From Psychromonas sp. CNPT3 (GTDB taxonomy: Bacteria > Pseudomonadota > Gammaproteobacteria > Enterobacterales > Psychromonadaceae): DNA of 64,000 bases. A model generated the notes under the pieces. That model was not told where the DNA came from. It made no database searches and saw nothing but the letters and a program-made list of their open reading frames with translations. Shown in pieces: positions 1-9,572 of this stretch (position 1 is the first letter of the stretch; every line of letters starts with the position of its first letter). The translations under genes were made by a program, and so were the position numbers. The stretch is taken from assembly GCF_000153405.2 (NCBI RefSeq), contig NC_020802.1:701883-765882 (forward strand), in the 5' to 3' direction.

Positions 1-569
1 TTTTTGGTAAAGTTAAAATGACGGCGTAATTCAGAGCGCACTTTAGCTGCTAAAGGATCTTGGATGGTGCGCGCTAAATCGATCACTTGAATTTGCGTCG
101 GATCTAACTGCCCCCCCGCGCCCCCACAGGTAAGTAATGGGTATTTATTACGTTTACAATGAGCAACTAATGCGACTTTGGCGTGAATACTATCAATGCC
201 ATCAAAAATGTAGTCCATATCTGCTGATAAATAATCAAAGCAGTTTTGTTTATCAATAAAATCATCAATACATACGATTTGAATATCAGGGTTGATCTCT
301 TTACAACGCTCAGCCATGACTTCTATCTTTTGCTTACCAATGTTGCTATTTAAAGCATGTACTTGGCGATTAGTATTGGTAATGCATAAATCATCCATAT
401 CAATTAAAGTCAGTTTACCAATGCCGGAGCGAGCAAGCGCTTCTGCGACCCATGATCCTACGCCACCAATACCGACAATACAAAAATGACTATTTTTAAA
501 TGTTGTTAATGCTTTGCTACCGTAAAGGCGTTTAATACCACCAAAACGTAGTTCATATTGCTCTGTCAT
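1..569 (-). CDS. tcdA: tRNA threonylcarbamoyladenosine dehydratase TcdA (partial, C-terminal end cut by window)
   Basis: The minus strand is open from an ATG at 569 to the window edge, about 189 codons. The product begins MTEQYELRFGGIKRLYG and carries the ThiF/MoeB-type nucleotide-binding glycine loop (GIGGVGSW, residues about 33-40), an acidic turn after the next strand (LIDMDD) and NTNRQ, as in E1-like adenylating enzymes. TcdA (CsdL) cyclises t6A37 of ANN-decoding tRNAs to ct6A in an ATP-dependent reaction. The stretch CGGAGGQLDPTQI and the following DLARTIQDPLA fit TcdA better than MoeB or ThiF. About 80 C-terminal residues are expected outside the window. Confidence 0.93.
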   Translation of the reverse strand, partial: MTEQYELRFGGIKRLYGSKALTTFKNSHFCIVGIGGVGSWVAEALARSGIGKLTLIDMDDLCITNTNRQVHALNSNIGKQKIEVMAERCKEINPDIQIVCIDDFIDKQNCFDYLSADMDYIFDGIDSIHAKVALVAHCKRNKYPLLTCGGAGGQLDPTQIQVIDLARTIQDPLAAKVRSELRRHFNFTK

Positions 570-754
570 GACTGCTCTTTAAAAGGGATAAAAATACAGA
601 TTATACTGATAAAAGTAAGAAAGGATCTATTGAATATTCAGATATATTAATTTTAGTAGGCAGGGATACGTTGATCGTATTCTTATTGATCAAGCGCCTA
701 CCTGTATTTAAGTATTATGGGTATAGTTATCTTTTACGTAATGAAGTATGTTTT

Positions 755-1657
755 ATGCAATTAACGGATTTTGTTAATACAATTGGTTTGGATTTTAAAA
801 AACGCTATGGTGAAAAAATCCATAAGCTGACCTTACATGGTGATTTCAGTTGTCCAAATCGAGATGGCACGATAGGTAAAGGAGGATGCACCTTTTGTAA
901 TGTAGCAGCCTTCGCTGATGAAACGCAAGCGCAACAAAGTATCAAGATGCAATTGCAATTACGTCGCGCCGAAGTGCAACATAAAGCAAAAAAATTCATT
1001 GCCTATTTTCAGGCATATACTAGTACTTATGCTGAAATAGAGCTACTTGCGAGCTTATATGAGCAAGCGGTTGCTGACAGTAGCATCGTAGGATTGTGCG
1101 TGGGTACTCGCCCTGATTGTGTGTCGGATGCCGTTTTAAACTTACTGAGTAGTTACTTGATGCGAGGTTATGAGGTATGGCTAGAGCTTGGCCTGCAGAG
1201 CGCCCATGATAAAACGTTAAAACATATCAATAGAGGCCATGATTTCGCGTCGTATGAAAAAGTGTGTAAAAAAGCACGACAAAGAGGCATCAAAGTCTGC
1301 ACTCACTTGATAATCGGTTTGCCTAATGAAGGTTGTGCTGAGAACGTCGACAGTTTACAGCGCGTTATTGAAATAGGTGTTGATGGGTTAAAATTACACC
1401 CGTTACATATCGTTCGCGGGGCTACAATGGCCAAAGTTTGGCAACGGGGGCGTATAAATACACTATCATTAGAACAATACAGTCAAATTGCAGTACAACT
1501 TATTCAAAAGACGCCGTTAGACGTTGTTTACCACCGGATATCTGCCACTGCCAAAATAAGCGAATTATTAGCCCCTTTATGGTGTGAAAAACGCTGGCCA
1601 GTACAAAATAGAATGTGCCAACTAATGCAACAATCAGGAGGCCAAGGGTCCCAATAA
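755..1657 (+). CDS. yhcC: YhcC-family radical SAM protein (TIGR01212)
   Basis: 300-residue radical SAM protein. The N-terminus (MQLTDFVNTIGLDFKKRYG, then KIHKLTLHGDFSCPNRDG) is typical of the TIGR01212/YhcC family. The cluster-binding cysteines are in the C-P-N-R-D-G and G-G-C-T-F-C segments. I chose ATG 755 because it reproduces the family N-terminus; a TTG at 671 would add 28 atypical residues. The substrate of YhcC is not established. It stands alone, followed by a dispersed repeat and a two-component pair. Confidence 0.9.
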   Translation: MQLTDFVNTIGLDFKKRYGEKIHKLTLHGDFSCPNRDGTIGKGGCTFCNVAAFADETQAQQSIKMQLQLRRAEVQHKAKKFIAYFQAYTSTYAEIELLASLYEQAVADSSIVGLCVGTRPDCVSDAVLNLLSSYLMRGYEVWLELGLQSAHDKTLKHINRGHDFASYEKVCKKARQRGIKVCTHLIIGLPNEGCAENVDSLQRVIEIGVDGLKLHPLHIVRGATMAKVWQRGRINTLSLEQYSQIAVQLIQKTPLDVVYHRISATAKISELLAPLWCEKRWPVQNRMCQLMQQSGGQGSQ

Positions 1658-1716
1658 ATAAGAGCTACCCATGTTATCCCAAAATGCTTTATCCGGTACT
1701 AGTTCGAATAGTGGCT

Positions 1717-1845
1717 GAACTTACCTTTGATGTTGAGGTGTTGGCATAAAATATCAATGTAGAATAACTTTGTTTCAATTGTATGACTAAGAGCTAAGCC
1801 CTATCTGGCTTGCTGATTTTGTATCGGAAGTATCATGAGTATATA
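1717..1845. repeat. Dispersed intergenic repeat family R2, copy 1
   Basis: About 130 nt closely matching 13743-13875 in the same orientation. Shared blocks include GAATAACT.TGTTTCAATT and CTGGCTTGCTGATTTTGTAT. A small hairpin is conserved in both (AAGCC, 6 nt, GGCTT, here about 1797-1812). No ORF or long terminal inverted repeats are seen, so this is a non-coding repeat of unknown type. It fills most of the gap between yhcC and the histidine kinase gene. Confidence 0.75.
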
Positions 1846-1947
1846 TATTTCAGCTTAAATCGTACCAGATCGCATAGTGAGTGTGTTTTTCATACAAATT
1901 GCTATTAATTCATTAAAATGAATTACATAGTTAATGTAGGGGGCGCG

Positions 1948-3639
1948 ATGAAAAAGCTGTTTATTCTTAAAAAAAGTGATTTGTTGCCTCTGCATTGGGC
2001 CGCTATTACCTGCGTAATACTATTGGGCGTTTTATTTTACGCTTCTATATCGAGTATGGGAAAGCTCCGTTTGACTGAAAAAAATCGTCAGGTGACCAAT
2101 TCCTTTATCGAACATTTGCGTTTATATAGTGACCAAATGACCATGCTCTCACTGGCTTATCGAGTAAATTCTGATCCCCGATATTTTTATTCCTATAAAA
2201 AAACGTTACAGCATTTATGCGAAAATAACGCATCACATAGTATTCATAAACATAGCATTGATAAGCATAGTATTGATAAACATAGTAAAATCAATATTTA
2301 TACGCAATTATTAGAGTCTAAAATAAGTTTAGAAACACTAAAAATAAAGCAACAACCTTGTGAGATTAATTATACTTTACAGGAAGAAAAGAAAACTGAG
2401 GCAGAAAATCTGTTATTAGCACAGATACAAGAAAGTTTTAAAAAACTTATAATGCGAGAACTAAATGCGTTTAAATTGGTATCGGTTTACCCCCAAAAAC
2501 AAAATAATCACAGCATAAAAAATAATACTCTCCCTGCATTTCCATTACTTTATGGCAAAGCCTACTTACAAGAAAAATCAACATTGCTCAATAGTCTCAA
2601 TGAGTTATTACAGGCATCTGAGCAACGTAGCCTACAACGATTACATCTTTTCAGGCTAATTAATCAATACAGTGTTTGTTTAAGTTTTCTTTTGTTTTTG
2701 GTTTTATTTTTGTTAATGCTATATAACCTGCATATGAGCAAACAAATAAACACGTTATTTGTAAAATCATTGCGTAAAAAAGTTGCCGACCGTACGTTTG
2801 ATCTCTTTGAAAACAGGGAAAATTTAAAAAGCGTAATGCATGAAATGGAGGCCACTAAAAATCAATTGGTTGAATCTGAAAAAATGGCTTCACTTGGAAA
2901 TTTAGTGAGCGGTATTGCGCATGAAGTTAATACCCCATTAGGTGTTGGGCTTACGATAGCGTCTCACCTTCAAGATGAAACGCAGTCTTTATTAAAGTCA
3001 CTAGAAAACGATCAACTTAAGCGCTCTGAATTAGAAATGTATGGGGTAGATTGTGAGCAAAGTTGCCGGTTATTATTGACTAATTTACAGCGTGCAGCAA
3101 AGCTCATTAGTAGTTTTAAATTAATCGCAGTGGATCAGTGCTGTGAAGATGTACGCATTTTCAAAATGAGTGAATATTTACAAGAAGTATTTTTAAGTTT
3201 ACAGCACGCGCTAAAAGGCAGTGCGATCAGTCTTGAAATTACAATAGCAGATCCTAAAAACGAGCCCTTAATAGAAACTCTTCCGGGGGCTATTTCTCAA
3301 ATCACGACGAACTTAGTGATGAATGCTTTTATCCATGGATTTTCTCAAGGACAAAAAGAAGGAAAAATAATTTTTAATTTGGAGTATGAAAAAGGCGTTA
3401 TGTTATTAACGGTATCCGATAATGGCCTGGGAATGGCGCCGGATGTGTGTAAAAAAATATTTGAACCTTTTTATACGACAAAAAGAGGTAATGGAGGCAG
3501 TGGTTTGGGCCTTAGTATTGTATACAATTTAGTAGTGCATCAACTTAAAGGCAGAATTACATGTCAGTCTGAGCTTGGAAAAGGCAGTGTATTTTTAGTT
3601 AAATTTCCATTTAAAAGGCAGCCCAGTGAAGGGCTATAG
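1948..3639 (+). CDS. Membrane sensor histidine kinase
   Basis: 563-residue sensor kinase. TM1 is at about residues 12-37, followed by a roughly 200-residue periplasmic sensor region that I cannot assign to a family, and TM2 at about 242-262. A coiled-coil linker leads to the HisKA H-box GIAHEVNTPLG (His about 325). The HATPase domain has an N-box (NLVMNAFIHG, about 456), DNGLGMA (about 490) and GSGLGLSIV (about 517). ATG 1948 follows a GGGGG Shine-Dalgarno; an in-frame ATG at 1918 lacks one. The sensor region contains a 15-bp tandem repeat encoding HSI(H/D)K units. The stop lies 8 nt before the HD-GYP regulator, so the two are almost certainly a cognate pair. Confidence 0.92.
   Translation: MKKLFILKKSDLLPLHWAAITCVILLGVLFYASISSMGKLRLTEKNRQVTNSFIEHLRLYSDQMTMLSLAYRVNSDPRYFYSYKKTLQHLCENNASHSIHKHSIDKHSIDKHSKINIYTQLLESKISLETLKIKQQPCEINYTLQEEKKTEAENLLLAQIQESFKKLIMRELNAFKLVSVYPQKQNNHSIKNNTLPAFPLLYGKAYLQEKSTLLNSLNELLQASEQRSLQRLHLFRLINQYSVCLSFLLFLVLFLLMLYNLHMSKQINTLFVKSLRKKVADRTFDLFENRENLKSVMHEMEATKNQLVESEKMASLGNLVSGIAHEVNTPLGVGLTIASHLQDETQSLLKSLENDQLKRSELEMYGVDCEQSCRLLLTNLQRAAKLISSFKLIAVDQCCEDVRIFKMSEYLQEVFLSLQHALKGSAISLEITIADPKNEPLIETLPGAISQITTNLVMNAFIHGFSQGQKEGKIIFNLEYEKGVMLLTVSDNGLGMAPDVCKKIFEPFYTTKRGNGGSGLGLSIVYNLVVHQLKGRITCQSELGKGSVFLVKFPFKRQPSEGL
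2236..2285 (+). repeat. Short in-frame tandem repeat, 15-bp unit
   Basis: Three 15-bp units of the form CATAG(T/C)ATT(C/G)ATAA(A/G), plus a fourth CATAG, encode HSIHK-HSIDK-HSIDK-HS in the periplasmic region of the sensor kinase. The unit length keeps the frame, so copy number could vary without breaking the gene. Confidence 0.85.
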
Positions 3640-3647
3640 GAGTATAT

Positions 3648-5180
3648 GTGGATTGGTTAGCAAAAGAAACTGAGGTAATAAAAACAAATAAAAAAAGTGA
3701 ATATTACAACATTTTGATTGTTGATGATGAAGAGGATGTACATTTGAGTACCACTTTGAGCATGAAACGATTTATGTTTGAAGATAAAAAAATGCGTTTT
3801 TTTCATGCCTATTCAGCAACACAAGCGTGTGAGTTGTTATCAAATAATGAAGCTTATGCACTTGTATTACTTGATGTGGTCATGGAAAGTGACCATGCAG
3901 GACTAAAGGTGGCTCGGTTTATTCGCCAAGATATGAATAATCGTTTTACGCGTATTATTTTACGCACCGGTCAGCCGGGGCTTGCGCCTGAACAACAAAT
4001 TATCCGCGACTTTGATATTGATGGCTATAAAAATAAAACAGAATTACGCCAAGCCGATTTAGAATCTGTTTTTTACACCTCCTTACGTGCTTATCGAGAC
4101 ATTTGCTTACTGCAAAAGCATCGCCGTATATTAGAGCAAGTAATTGACTCTATTGCGCACATCTCGGCTGTGGGTGATTTATTTAATTTTGTGGCCACTG
4201 TCTTTTCACAAATGAAACTGGTCTTAAATATTAGCTCAACAAAAATACTAACAGACACCAAAGAAGCATTTGCTATTTCTAAGATGCAAAATAAATTGAA
4301 TATGTTTTCGACTAAGGGTGATCGAGTTGATCTATTTTCTCATAATGAGATCATTGACTTTAAAATTAAAGAGCGAGATTTGTTTTATAAGGCACTGACA
4401 CTAAAGTGTAACTTTTACGATGGTGATTATTATATTTATTTTCACAAGTCTAAAAGAGGCGTTGAAACTATTTTTGCCTTTAAGGTTCGGCAGGTTTTAG
4501 ATGATACAGAAGTGAATATGATTGATTTGTTTTTACGTAATGTGTTGCTCTGCTATGAAAATATATTGTTGCTCAAAGAATTAACGAAGACACAAGCATT
4601 AGTGATCACTTTATTGGGTGGAACGATGGAATCGCACTCAAAAGAAACGGGAAAACACGTAATGCGCGTTGGATTGTATGCGGCCCTTTTAGCCAAATTA
4701 AATGGAGAAGATAGTTATTTTTGTGAAAATATTTTTTTGGCCGCACAGTTACATGATGTTGGAAAAGTTGGCGTCCCCGATCGTATCTTAAAAAAACAAG
4801 GCCCTCTTGATAAAGATGAGTGGAACGAGATGAAATTACACGTCATCAAAGGCTGGGAAATTTTAAAAGATACAGATAATTGTATTATAAATATGGCATC
4901 TAATTTGGCGATTGATCACCATGAAAAATGGGATGGCAGGGGTTACCCTAATGGGAAAAGCCAGCTAGAAATAAGTTTAGAAGGGCGCATAACTGCCTTA
5001 GCCGATGTTTTTGATGCTTTATGCAGTGTGCGTTGCTATAAAAAAGCGTGGACATTAGAAGATACAAAAAATGAAATACAGAAATCATCGGGCAGTCATT
5101 TTGACCCGCAGTTATGCCAATTATTCCTTGATAATTACAGCGCATTTACTAAAATTTACCAACAAAATTTAGATCCATAA
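3648..5180 (+). CDS. Response regulator with DUF3369 and HD-GYP (c-di-GMP phosphodiesterase) domains
   Basis: 510 residues. The N-terminal receiver domain starts NILIVDDEEDVH, with phospho-acceptor Asp about 76 (LVLLDVVMES) and TG in LRTGQPG. A middle DUF3369-type sensor region spans about 150-320. The C-terminal HD-GYP domain has LHDVGKVGVPDRI (His/Asp about 369-370), HH before EKWDGRGYP, and RITALADVFDAL. HD-GYP proteins with these residues hydrolyse c-di-GMP, so this probably links the upstream kinase's signal to c-di-GMP turnover. It starts at GTG 3648 behind TAGGAG; the overlapping ATG at 3646 is out of frame and stops at once. Confidence 0.93.
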   Translation: MDWLAKETEVIKTNKKSEYYNILIVDDEEDVHLSTTLSMKRFMFEDKKMRFFHAYSATQACELLSNNEAYALVLLDVVMESDHAGLKVARFIRQDMNNRFTRIILRTGQPGLAPEQQIIRDFDIDGYKNKTELRQADLESVFYTSLRAYRDICLLQKHRRILEQVIDSIAHISAVGDLFNFVATVFSQMKLVLNISSTKILTDTKEAFAISKMQNKLNMFSTKGDRVDLFSHNEIIDFKIKERDLFYKALTLKCNFYDGDYYIYFHKSKRGVETIFAFKVRQVLDDTEVNMIDLFLRNVLLCYENILLLKELTKTQALVITLLGGTMESHSKETGKHVMRVGLYAALLAKLNGEDSYFCENIFLAAQLHDVGKVGVPDRILKKQGPLDKDEWNEMKLHVIKGWEILKDTDNCIINMASNLAIDHHEKWDGRGYPNGKSQLEISLEGRITALADVFDALCSVRCYKKAWTLEDTKNEIQKSSGSHFDPQLCQLFLDNYSAFTKIYQQNLDP

Positions 5181-5341
5181 GTGCGAGAGAATGTCTTATA
5201 AAGTTGCATATGAGCGAGGCGATAAGATCCAAAAAACATTTTTTTTCGTTAAAAGGCTTATTTTCGTTAATTAGTCTCGGAAAGTAGTTACTTTTTAGCG
5301 TAATAAAAATTACAATAACTTTTAAAATTAAGGAGCGACTC

Positions 5342-5605
5342 ATGTTTAATCCGCAAAAATTAGAAGAAATTGCCAAACAAATTGCAGATTCAATGCCAGA
5401 AGGTGTTAAGAGTTTTGGTAGTGATGTAGATAGAAAAATAAAACAAATATTACAAGCGCAACTCGGAAAATTAGACATGGTAAGCCGTGAAGAATTTGAT
5501 GTACAAACGCATGTGTTATTACGTACCCGTGAAAAATTAGCGGAGATGGAAGCTAAAATGGATGCATTTGAAAAGTTGATTGAATTGCCAAAGGCTGAGA
5601 AATAA
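5342..5605 (+). CDS. ubiK: Ubiquinone biosynthesis accessory factor UbiK
   Basis: 87-residue YqiC/UbiK-family protein ([19 protein letters not shown]). It has an amphipathic N-terminal part, a central basic region and a C-terminal trimeric coiled coil ([21 protein letters not shown]). UbiK binds UbiJ and supports aerobic ubiquinone assembly in a soluble Ubi complex. RBS AAGGAG lies 7 nt before the ATG. The downstream DUF2750 gene begins one base after its stop. Confidence 0.93.
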   Translation: MFNPQKLEEIAKQIADSMPEGVKSFGSDVDRKIKQILQAQLGKLDMVSREEFDVQTHVLLRTREKLAEMEAKMDAFEKLIELPKAEK

Positions 5606-5606
5606 G

Positions 5607-5999
5607 ATGAAAGAACAATATTTAAAAAATGCAGAAGCTTTTGTTGGTGATGTCTGTGATTCGTTAGTTTTATATGGTCTTTTTAGTGAAGATAATGGTT
5701 GGGCCAATTGCCACGCACATGATAATAGTGATGCACAGGCGGTGTATCTATTTTGGTCAAGTGAGAAACTGGCTAAAAAATTACAAAATTCAGAGTGGGC
5801 TGATTATAAAATCACCGCAATTGAGCTGGGCGTGTTTTTAGATTCATGGCTTGATGGAATGCAAAAACAACAAGTTTTTGCTGGTTTAAACTGGGATGAG
5901 AATTTATACGGTCTTGAAATAGAAGCACAAGTCGTAAAAAATTCATTACTAGAAAAAGCGCAAGATATTAGTCAAAATGAAGCTGAAGAACTACATTAA
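5607..5999 (+). CDS. DUF2750 domain protein
   Basis: 130-residue acidic soluble protein of the DUF2750 family (function unknown), with the characteristic aromatic and Trp-rich pattern VYLFWSSEKLAKKLQ and LDSWLDGMQKQ..AGLNWD. ATG 5607 lies one base after the ubiK stop; an ATG at 5580 inside ubiK adds residues unlike the family. Probably co-transcribed with ubiK and ended by the hairpin at 6009-6063. Confidence 0.8.
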   Translation: MKEQYLKNAEAFVGDVCDSLVLYGLFSEDNGWANCHAHDNSDAQAVYLFWSSEKLAKKLQNSEWADYKITAIELGVFLDSWLDGMQKQQVFAGLNWDENLYGLEIEAQVVKNSLLEKAQDISQNEAEELH

Positions 6000-6008
6000 A
6001 AAATAACA

Positions 6009-6063
6009 ACATGAGATAACGACATAGATAAACGTGTATTCTAATGTCGCTATCTCATTTTTC
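6009..6063. terminator. Bidirectional terminator between DUF2750 gene and rraB
   Basis: Inverted repeat ATGAGATA...TATCTCAT (6011-6018/6051-6058), extended internally by CGACAT/ATGTCG, with T-rich flanks for both directions. It sits between convergent genes. Confidence 0.8.
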
Positions 6064-6065
6064 AA

Positions 6066-6434
6066 TTATTGCTCAGGGTAAGTACCCCAACCATCATAAT
6101 TAATATTAAAAGATTCTGCTAAGTGGAATAATTTTTCAACATCCTCAAAGATATCTTCTTCATCTAAGTGCATTTCAAGAACTACATCAAAAGCCAGAAT
6201 AATGCTGCCATCTTCAAGCTCTAATTCTTCAGCGTCCGTGACTTCATAGCCTTTTTTAAAGCAGGCAACGGCCGCTTTTTCTAAGATGTCAAAATTACTA
6301 CATGAGAGATGATGCTCAATCATGTAAATGGCATCGGGGTTACTACCATCTTCAAGTACCGCTTCTACAATATCTTGTGTTTCTTCTGCAAGTTCTTGTA
6401 ATCGCTCTGCTGAGCTTACATTTTCTATTGTCAT
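6066..6434 (-). CDS. rraB: Regulator of ribonuclease E activity B
   Basis: 122-residue acidic protein matching RraB (LLEDGSxPDAxYxIEHHLS type motif, here VLEDGSNPDAIYMIEHHLS; FKKGYEVTDAEELELEDG; YDGWGTY). RraB binds the C-terminal region of RNase E and modulates mRNA decay. It lacks the long acidic tail of the E. coli protein. It lies 9 nt downstream of plsC on the same strand, probably in one transcript with parC-plsC. Confidence 0.92.
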   Translation of the reverse strand: MTIENVSSAERLQELAEETQDIVEAVLEDGSNPDAIYMIEHHLSCSNFDILEKAAVACFKKGYEVTDAEELELEDGSIILAFDVVLEMHLDEEDIFEDVEKLFHLAESFNINYDGWGTYPEQ

Positions 6435-6443
6435 TTTAAATCC

Positions 6444-7184
6444 TTAACCGCAACAGTTTTTGTCATCTGAGCGTCTAACTTCTTTATTTAATTGCTCATA
6501 TTTAGCTAACATAAGCGCATGTGAATCATTCATTAAACGGCGGATCTCGCGTTTTTTATATTGGGTAATATCAATGGGATCTAACATTTCCACAATGACT
6601 TCGCCATTATCCCAACGATTAAGTTTAACTTGTTGATGGGTACACGATACAACGGTGGGAATGATATTCACCTCCGCTTGTAATGCTGTATGAAAAGCGC
6701 CCATTTTAAAAGGTAATAAGCCTTTACCATTACTGCGCGTACCTTCAGGGAAGATCCACACTGCAATTTTTTTATCATGCATTTGTTTCACTACATCTTT
6801 TATCGTATCTTTTGACTTTTTTGGATTGTCTCTATCGATTAAAATATTACCGGTTAACCAATAAATAATACCAAAGAAAGGGATCCAAACGAGACTTTTT
6901 TTACCAATTGTCACGGCGTTCGGTTGCACCGCGCCAGTGGTCGTGATCATGTCGTAACTATTTTGATGGTTTGCTATATAAACGGCAGGACCATAGTTTT
7001 TGGCATTTTCAGGCACACGATAAGTGACTTTTAAGCCGACCATCCAAGCCATTTTGCTAAATAATATTGCAAAATGATAGGTGTTTTTAGGATTGCGGGG
7101 GCTTAATGCGCAATAAAAAATAGAATAAATGCTTAGCCCTATAATAGTAAAAGTAAGCATGATAAAGCGAATGATAAATAACAT
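6444..7184 (-). CDS. plsC: 1-acyl-sn-glycerol-3-phosphate acyltransferase PlsC
   Basis: 246-residue inner-membrane acyltransferase that makes phosphatidic acid. Motifs are IANHQNSYDM (the HX4D-type catalytic pair), GKKSLVWIPFFG, LIDRDN and FPEGTRS. The ATG at 7184 (MLFIIRFIM) aligns with E. coli PlsC and follows the parC stop at once; a start at 7220 would overlap parC. The C-terminus ends in an unusual short DDKNCCG. The parC-plsC order is conserved in enterobacteria. Confidence 0.95.
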   Translation of the reverse strand: MLFIIRFIMLTFTIIGLSIYSIFYCALSPRNPKNTYHFAILFSKMAWMVGLKVTYRVPENAKNYGPAVYIANHQNSYDMITTTGAVQPNAVTIGKKSLVWIPFFGIIYWLTGNILIDRDNPKKSKDTIKDVVKQMHDKKIAVWIFPEGTRSNGKGLLPFKMGAFHTALQAEVNIIPTVVSCTHQQVKLNRWDNGEVIVEMLDPIDITQYKKREIRRLMNDSHALMLAKYEQLNKEVRRSDDKNCCG

Positions 7185-7185
7185 T

Positions 7186-9456
7186 TTAACTCTCTTCTTC
7201 GGACATTTTAATAACGTCAATATTGTCTACACGTTGTAAACCGCGTGGTAACTTTCCGCCTCGACGGCCTCGTTCACCTTGATAAGCCACTAAATCACTT
7301 GCTTTTAGTGTGAGTTTCCGTTTTCCAGCATGTAACGTAACAGAGCCTTCTTTTGGAATGATCCGTAACATGGTAACAAATTCTTCACGTTTAGTCGCTT
7401 TTGCGCCCATGATGTTGATCATTTTATTGCCTTTACCACGGCTTAAGTTCGGTAAACTATTTACTGGGAATATCAGCATCCGTCCTTCATTACTAATGGT
7501 TAAACATAAATCATCTGCATTGTTACTGAGTTTTTGAACGGGTAGTAAATAGGCATTTTCACTTAGGTTAATAAGTGCTTTACCATTTTTATTACGACTA
7601 TTGATATCACTAAATTTAGCAATAAAACCATAACCATGATCGCTACTAATAATATATTGGTCGTTGTCATCACCGAGTAGCACACTCACAAACGCACATT
7701 GTTCATTTTGATTAAAGCGACCGGTTAATGGCTCGCCTTGAGAGCGTGCAGAAGGCAGTGAATGTGCGTCGAGTGAATAGGCGCGTCCACTGGCATCAAT
7801 AAATATCGCACTTTGATTGCTGCAACCTTGGGCGCTGATCAAGAACTCATCACCGGTTTTATAATTCAGAGCTTGGGCATCTACATCATGGCCTTTAGCG
7901 GAACGGATCCAGCCTTGTCGCGATAAAATCACGCTGATCTGCTCATTAGGAAGCAGTTCTTTTTCCGTTAACGCTTTCGCTTCTAAGCGTTCAACAAGAG
8001 GCGATCGCCTCGCGTCGCCATAATTAAGTGCATCTGCTTTTATCTCTTTTTTGAGTAACGTATTAAAGCGACGTTCGGAGTTTAATAAAAGAAGAAGTTT
8101 GTCTTTTTCGGTATTTAAGTCGCTCATTTCTGAACGAATTTGAATCTCTTCTAGTTTTGCTAGTTGACGTAATTTTATCTCTAAAATGGCATGAGCTTGA
8201 CGTTCCGAAAGATCAAATCGAGTGATCAACTCCGCTTTTGAATCATCATAATTACGGATGATTTCGATGACTTCATCAATATTTAAGTAGGCAATTAATA
8301 GCCCCTCTAATAGATGTAAGCGTGTTTCGATTTTGTCGAGTCTAAATTGTAAGCGCCTGCGCACTGTGCGCTTACGATACACGAGCCATTCATTTAATAT
8401 CTTAAGTAGCCCTTTGACTTGTGGGCGCTTATCTAAACCAATCATATTTAAGTTAACTTTATGATTAACTTCTAAATCAGTGGATGCAAATAAATGATGC
8501 ATTAAAGCTTCAGTGTCGATGCGTTTTGAGCGTGGCACAATAACTAAACGAGTCGGATGATTACGATCGGATTCATCACGTAAGTCGGCAACCATCGGCA
8601 ACTTTTTATCGATCATCTGCTTAGCAATATCTTTTAATATTTTCCCACCAGAGACGCGGTGCGGTAATGCACTGATGACAATATCACCCTCTTCCATGTG
8701 GTAAACAGCGCGACTTTTAAAACTTCCACGACCCGATGTGTATATTCTTTTAATTTCATGACGCGGGGTAATGATTTCAGCTTCAGTCGGATAATCGGGG
8801 CCTTGTACGAACTCTAATATATCGCTCAGTGTCGCTTTAGGATGATCAATAATATGTAAGCAGGCTTCTGCTACTTCGCGCAGATTATGCGGAGGGACAT
8901 CGGTTGCCATTCCGACGGCAATACCGGTGATACCATTTAGTAATATATGAGGTAAACGCGCGGGCAGTAACTCAGGCTCTTGTAATGTGCCATCGAAGTT
9001 AGGTTTCCAGTCTGTTGTACCTTGCGCTATTTCAGAGAGTAATAACTCTGAAAATTTAGATAATCGAGATTCAGTGTAACGCATCGCAGCAAATGATTTA
9101 GGATCATCGGGGGCGCCCCAGTTACCTTGGCCATCAATCAGAGGGTAGCGATATGAAAATGGTTGCGCCATTAATACCATGGCTTCATAACAAGCACTAT
9201 CTCCATGAGGATGGTATTTACCTAGTACGTCACCGACAGTACGTGCTGATTTTTTATGTTTGGAAAGTGCCGATAAGCCTAATTCGGACATGGCAAAAAT
9301 GATGCGGCGTTGCACGGGTTTTAAGCCATCACCGATATGTGGTAATGCTCTATCCATGATCACATACATGGAATAGTTTAAGTAAGCTTCTTCGGTAAAT
9401 TTAGCTAAAGGGAGTTGTTCTATCCCTTGTAAGCTTAAATTTTGTTTGTCACTCAT
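7186..9456 (-). CDS. parC: DNA topoisomerase IV subunit A
   Basis: 756-residue ParC. The catalytic tyrosine is Tyr127 in AAMRYTESR. The quinolone-determining region reads [12 protein letters not shown], with Ser87 and Glu91 at the positions of E. coli S80/E84, so it looks wild type. The C-terminal beta-pinwheel region follows about residue 500. With ParE it decatenates daughter chromosomes. parE is not adjacent here; the upstream neighbour is hemL. Confidence 0.97.
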   Translation of the reverse strand: MSDKQNLSLQGIEQLPLAKFTEEAYLNYSMYVIMDRALPHIGDGLKPVQRRIIFAMSELGLSALSKHKKSARTVGDVLGKYHPHGDSACYEAMVLMAQPFSYRYPLIDGQGNWGAPDDPKSFAAMRYTESRLSKFSELLLSEIAQGTTDWKPNFDGTLQEPELLPARLPHILLNGITGIAVGMATDVPPHNLREVAEACLHIIDHPKATLSDILEFVQGPDYPTEAEIITPRHEIKRIYTSGRGSFKSRAVYHMEEGDIVISALPHRVSGGKILKDIAKQMIDKKLPMVADLRDESDRNHPTRLVIVPRSKRIDTEALMHHLFASTDLEVNHKVNLNMIGLDKRPQVKGLLKILNEWLVYRKRTVRRRLQFRLDKIETRLHLLEGLLIAYLNIDEVIEIIRNYDDSKAELITRFDLSERQAHAILEIKLRQLAKLEEIQIRSEMSDLNTEKDKLLLLLNSERRFNTLLKKEIKADALNYGDARRSPLVERLEAKALTEKELLPNEQISVILSRQGWIRSAKGHDVDAQALNYKTGDEFLISAQGCSNQSAIFIDASGRAYSLDAHSLPSARSQGEPLTGRFNQNEQCAFVSVLLGDDNDQYIISSDHGYGFIAKFSDINSRNKNGKALINLSENAYLLPVQKLSNNADDLCLTISNEGRMLIFPVNSLPNLSRGKGNKMINIMGAKATKREEFVTMLRIIPKEGSVTLHAGKRKLTLKASDLVAYQGERGRRGGKLPRGLQRVDNIDVIKMSEEES

Positions 9457-9543
9457 GGTTAATGACCTTGTTTAACGAAAGATAAAAGGGGGATAACGTT
9501 ATAAAAAGGTATATAACGTATATCCCCGCATCAAAGATTAAAG

Positions 9544-9566
9544 AGGCAGTTTAATAGCACTGCCTT
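9544..9566 (-). terminator. Possible weak terminator after hemL
   Basis: AGGCAGT/ACTGCCT stem with an 8-nt loop just downstream of the hemL stop. On the hemL strand it is followed by only a short CTCTTT, so the terminator call is weak. Confidence 0.4.
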
Positions 9567-9572
9567 AAAAAA

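Noticed and set aside
671-754. Upstream TTG start extending the YhcC-type protein by 28 residues
   Set aside because: The extension is unlike the family N-terminus; ATG 755 gives the conserved start.
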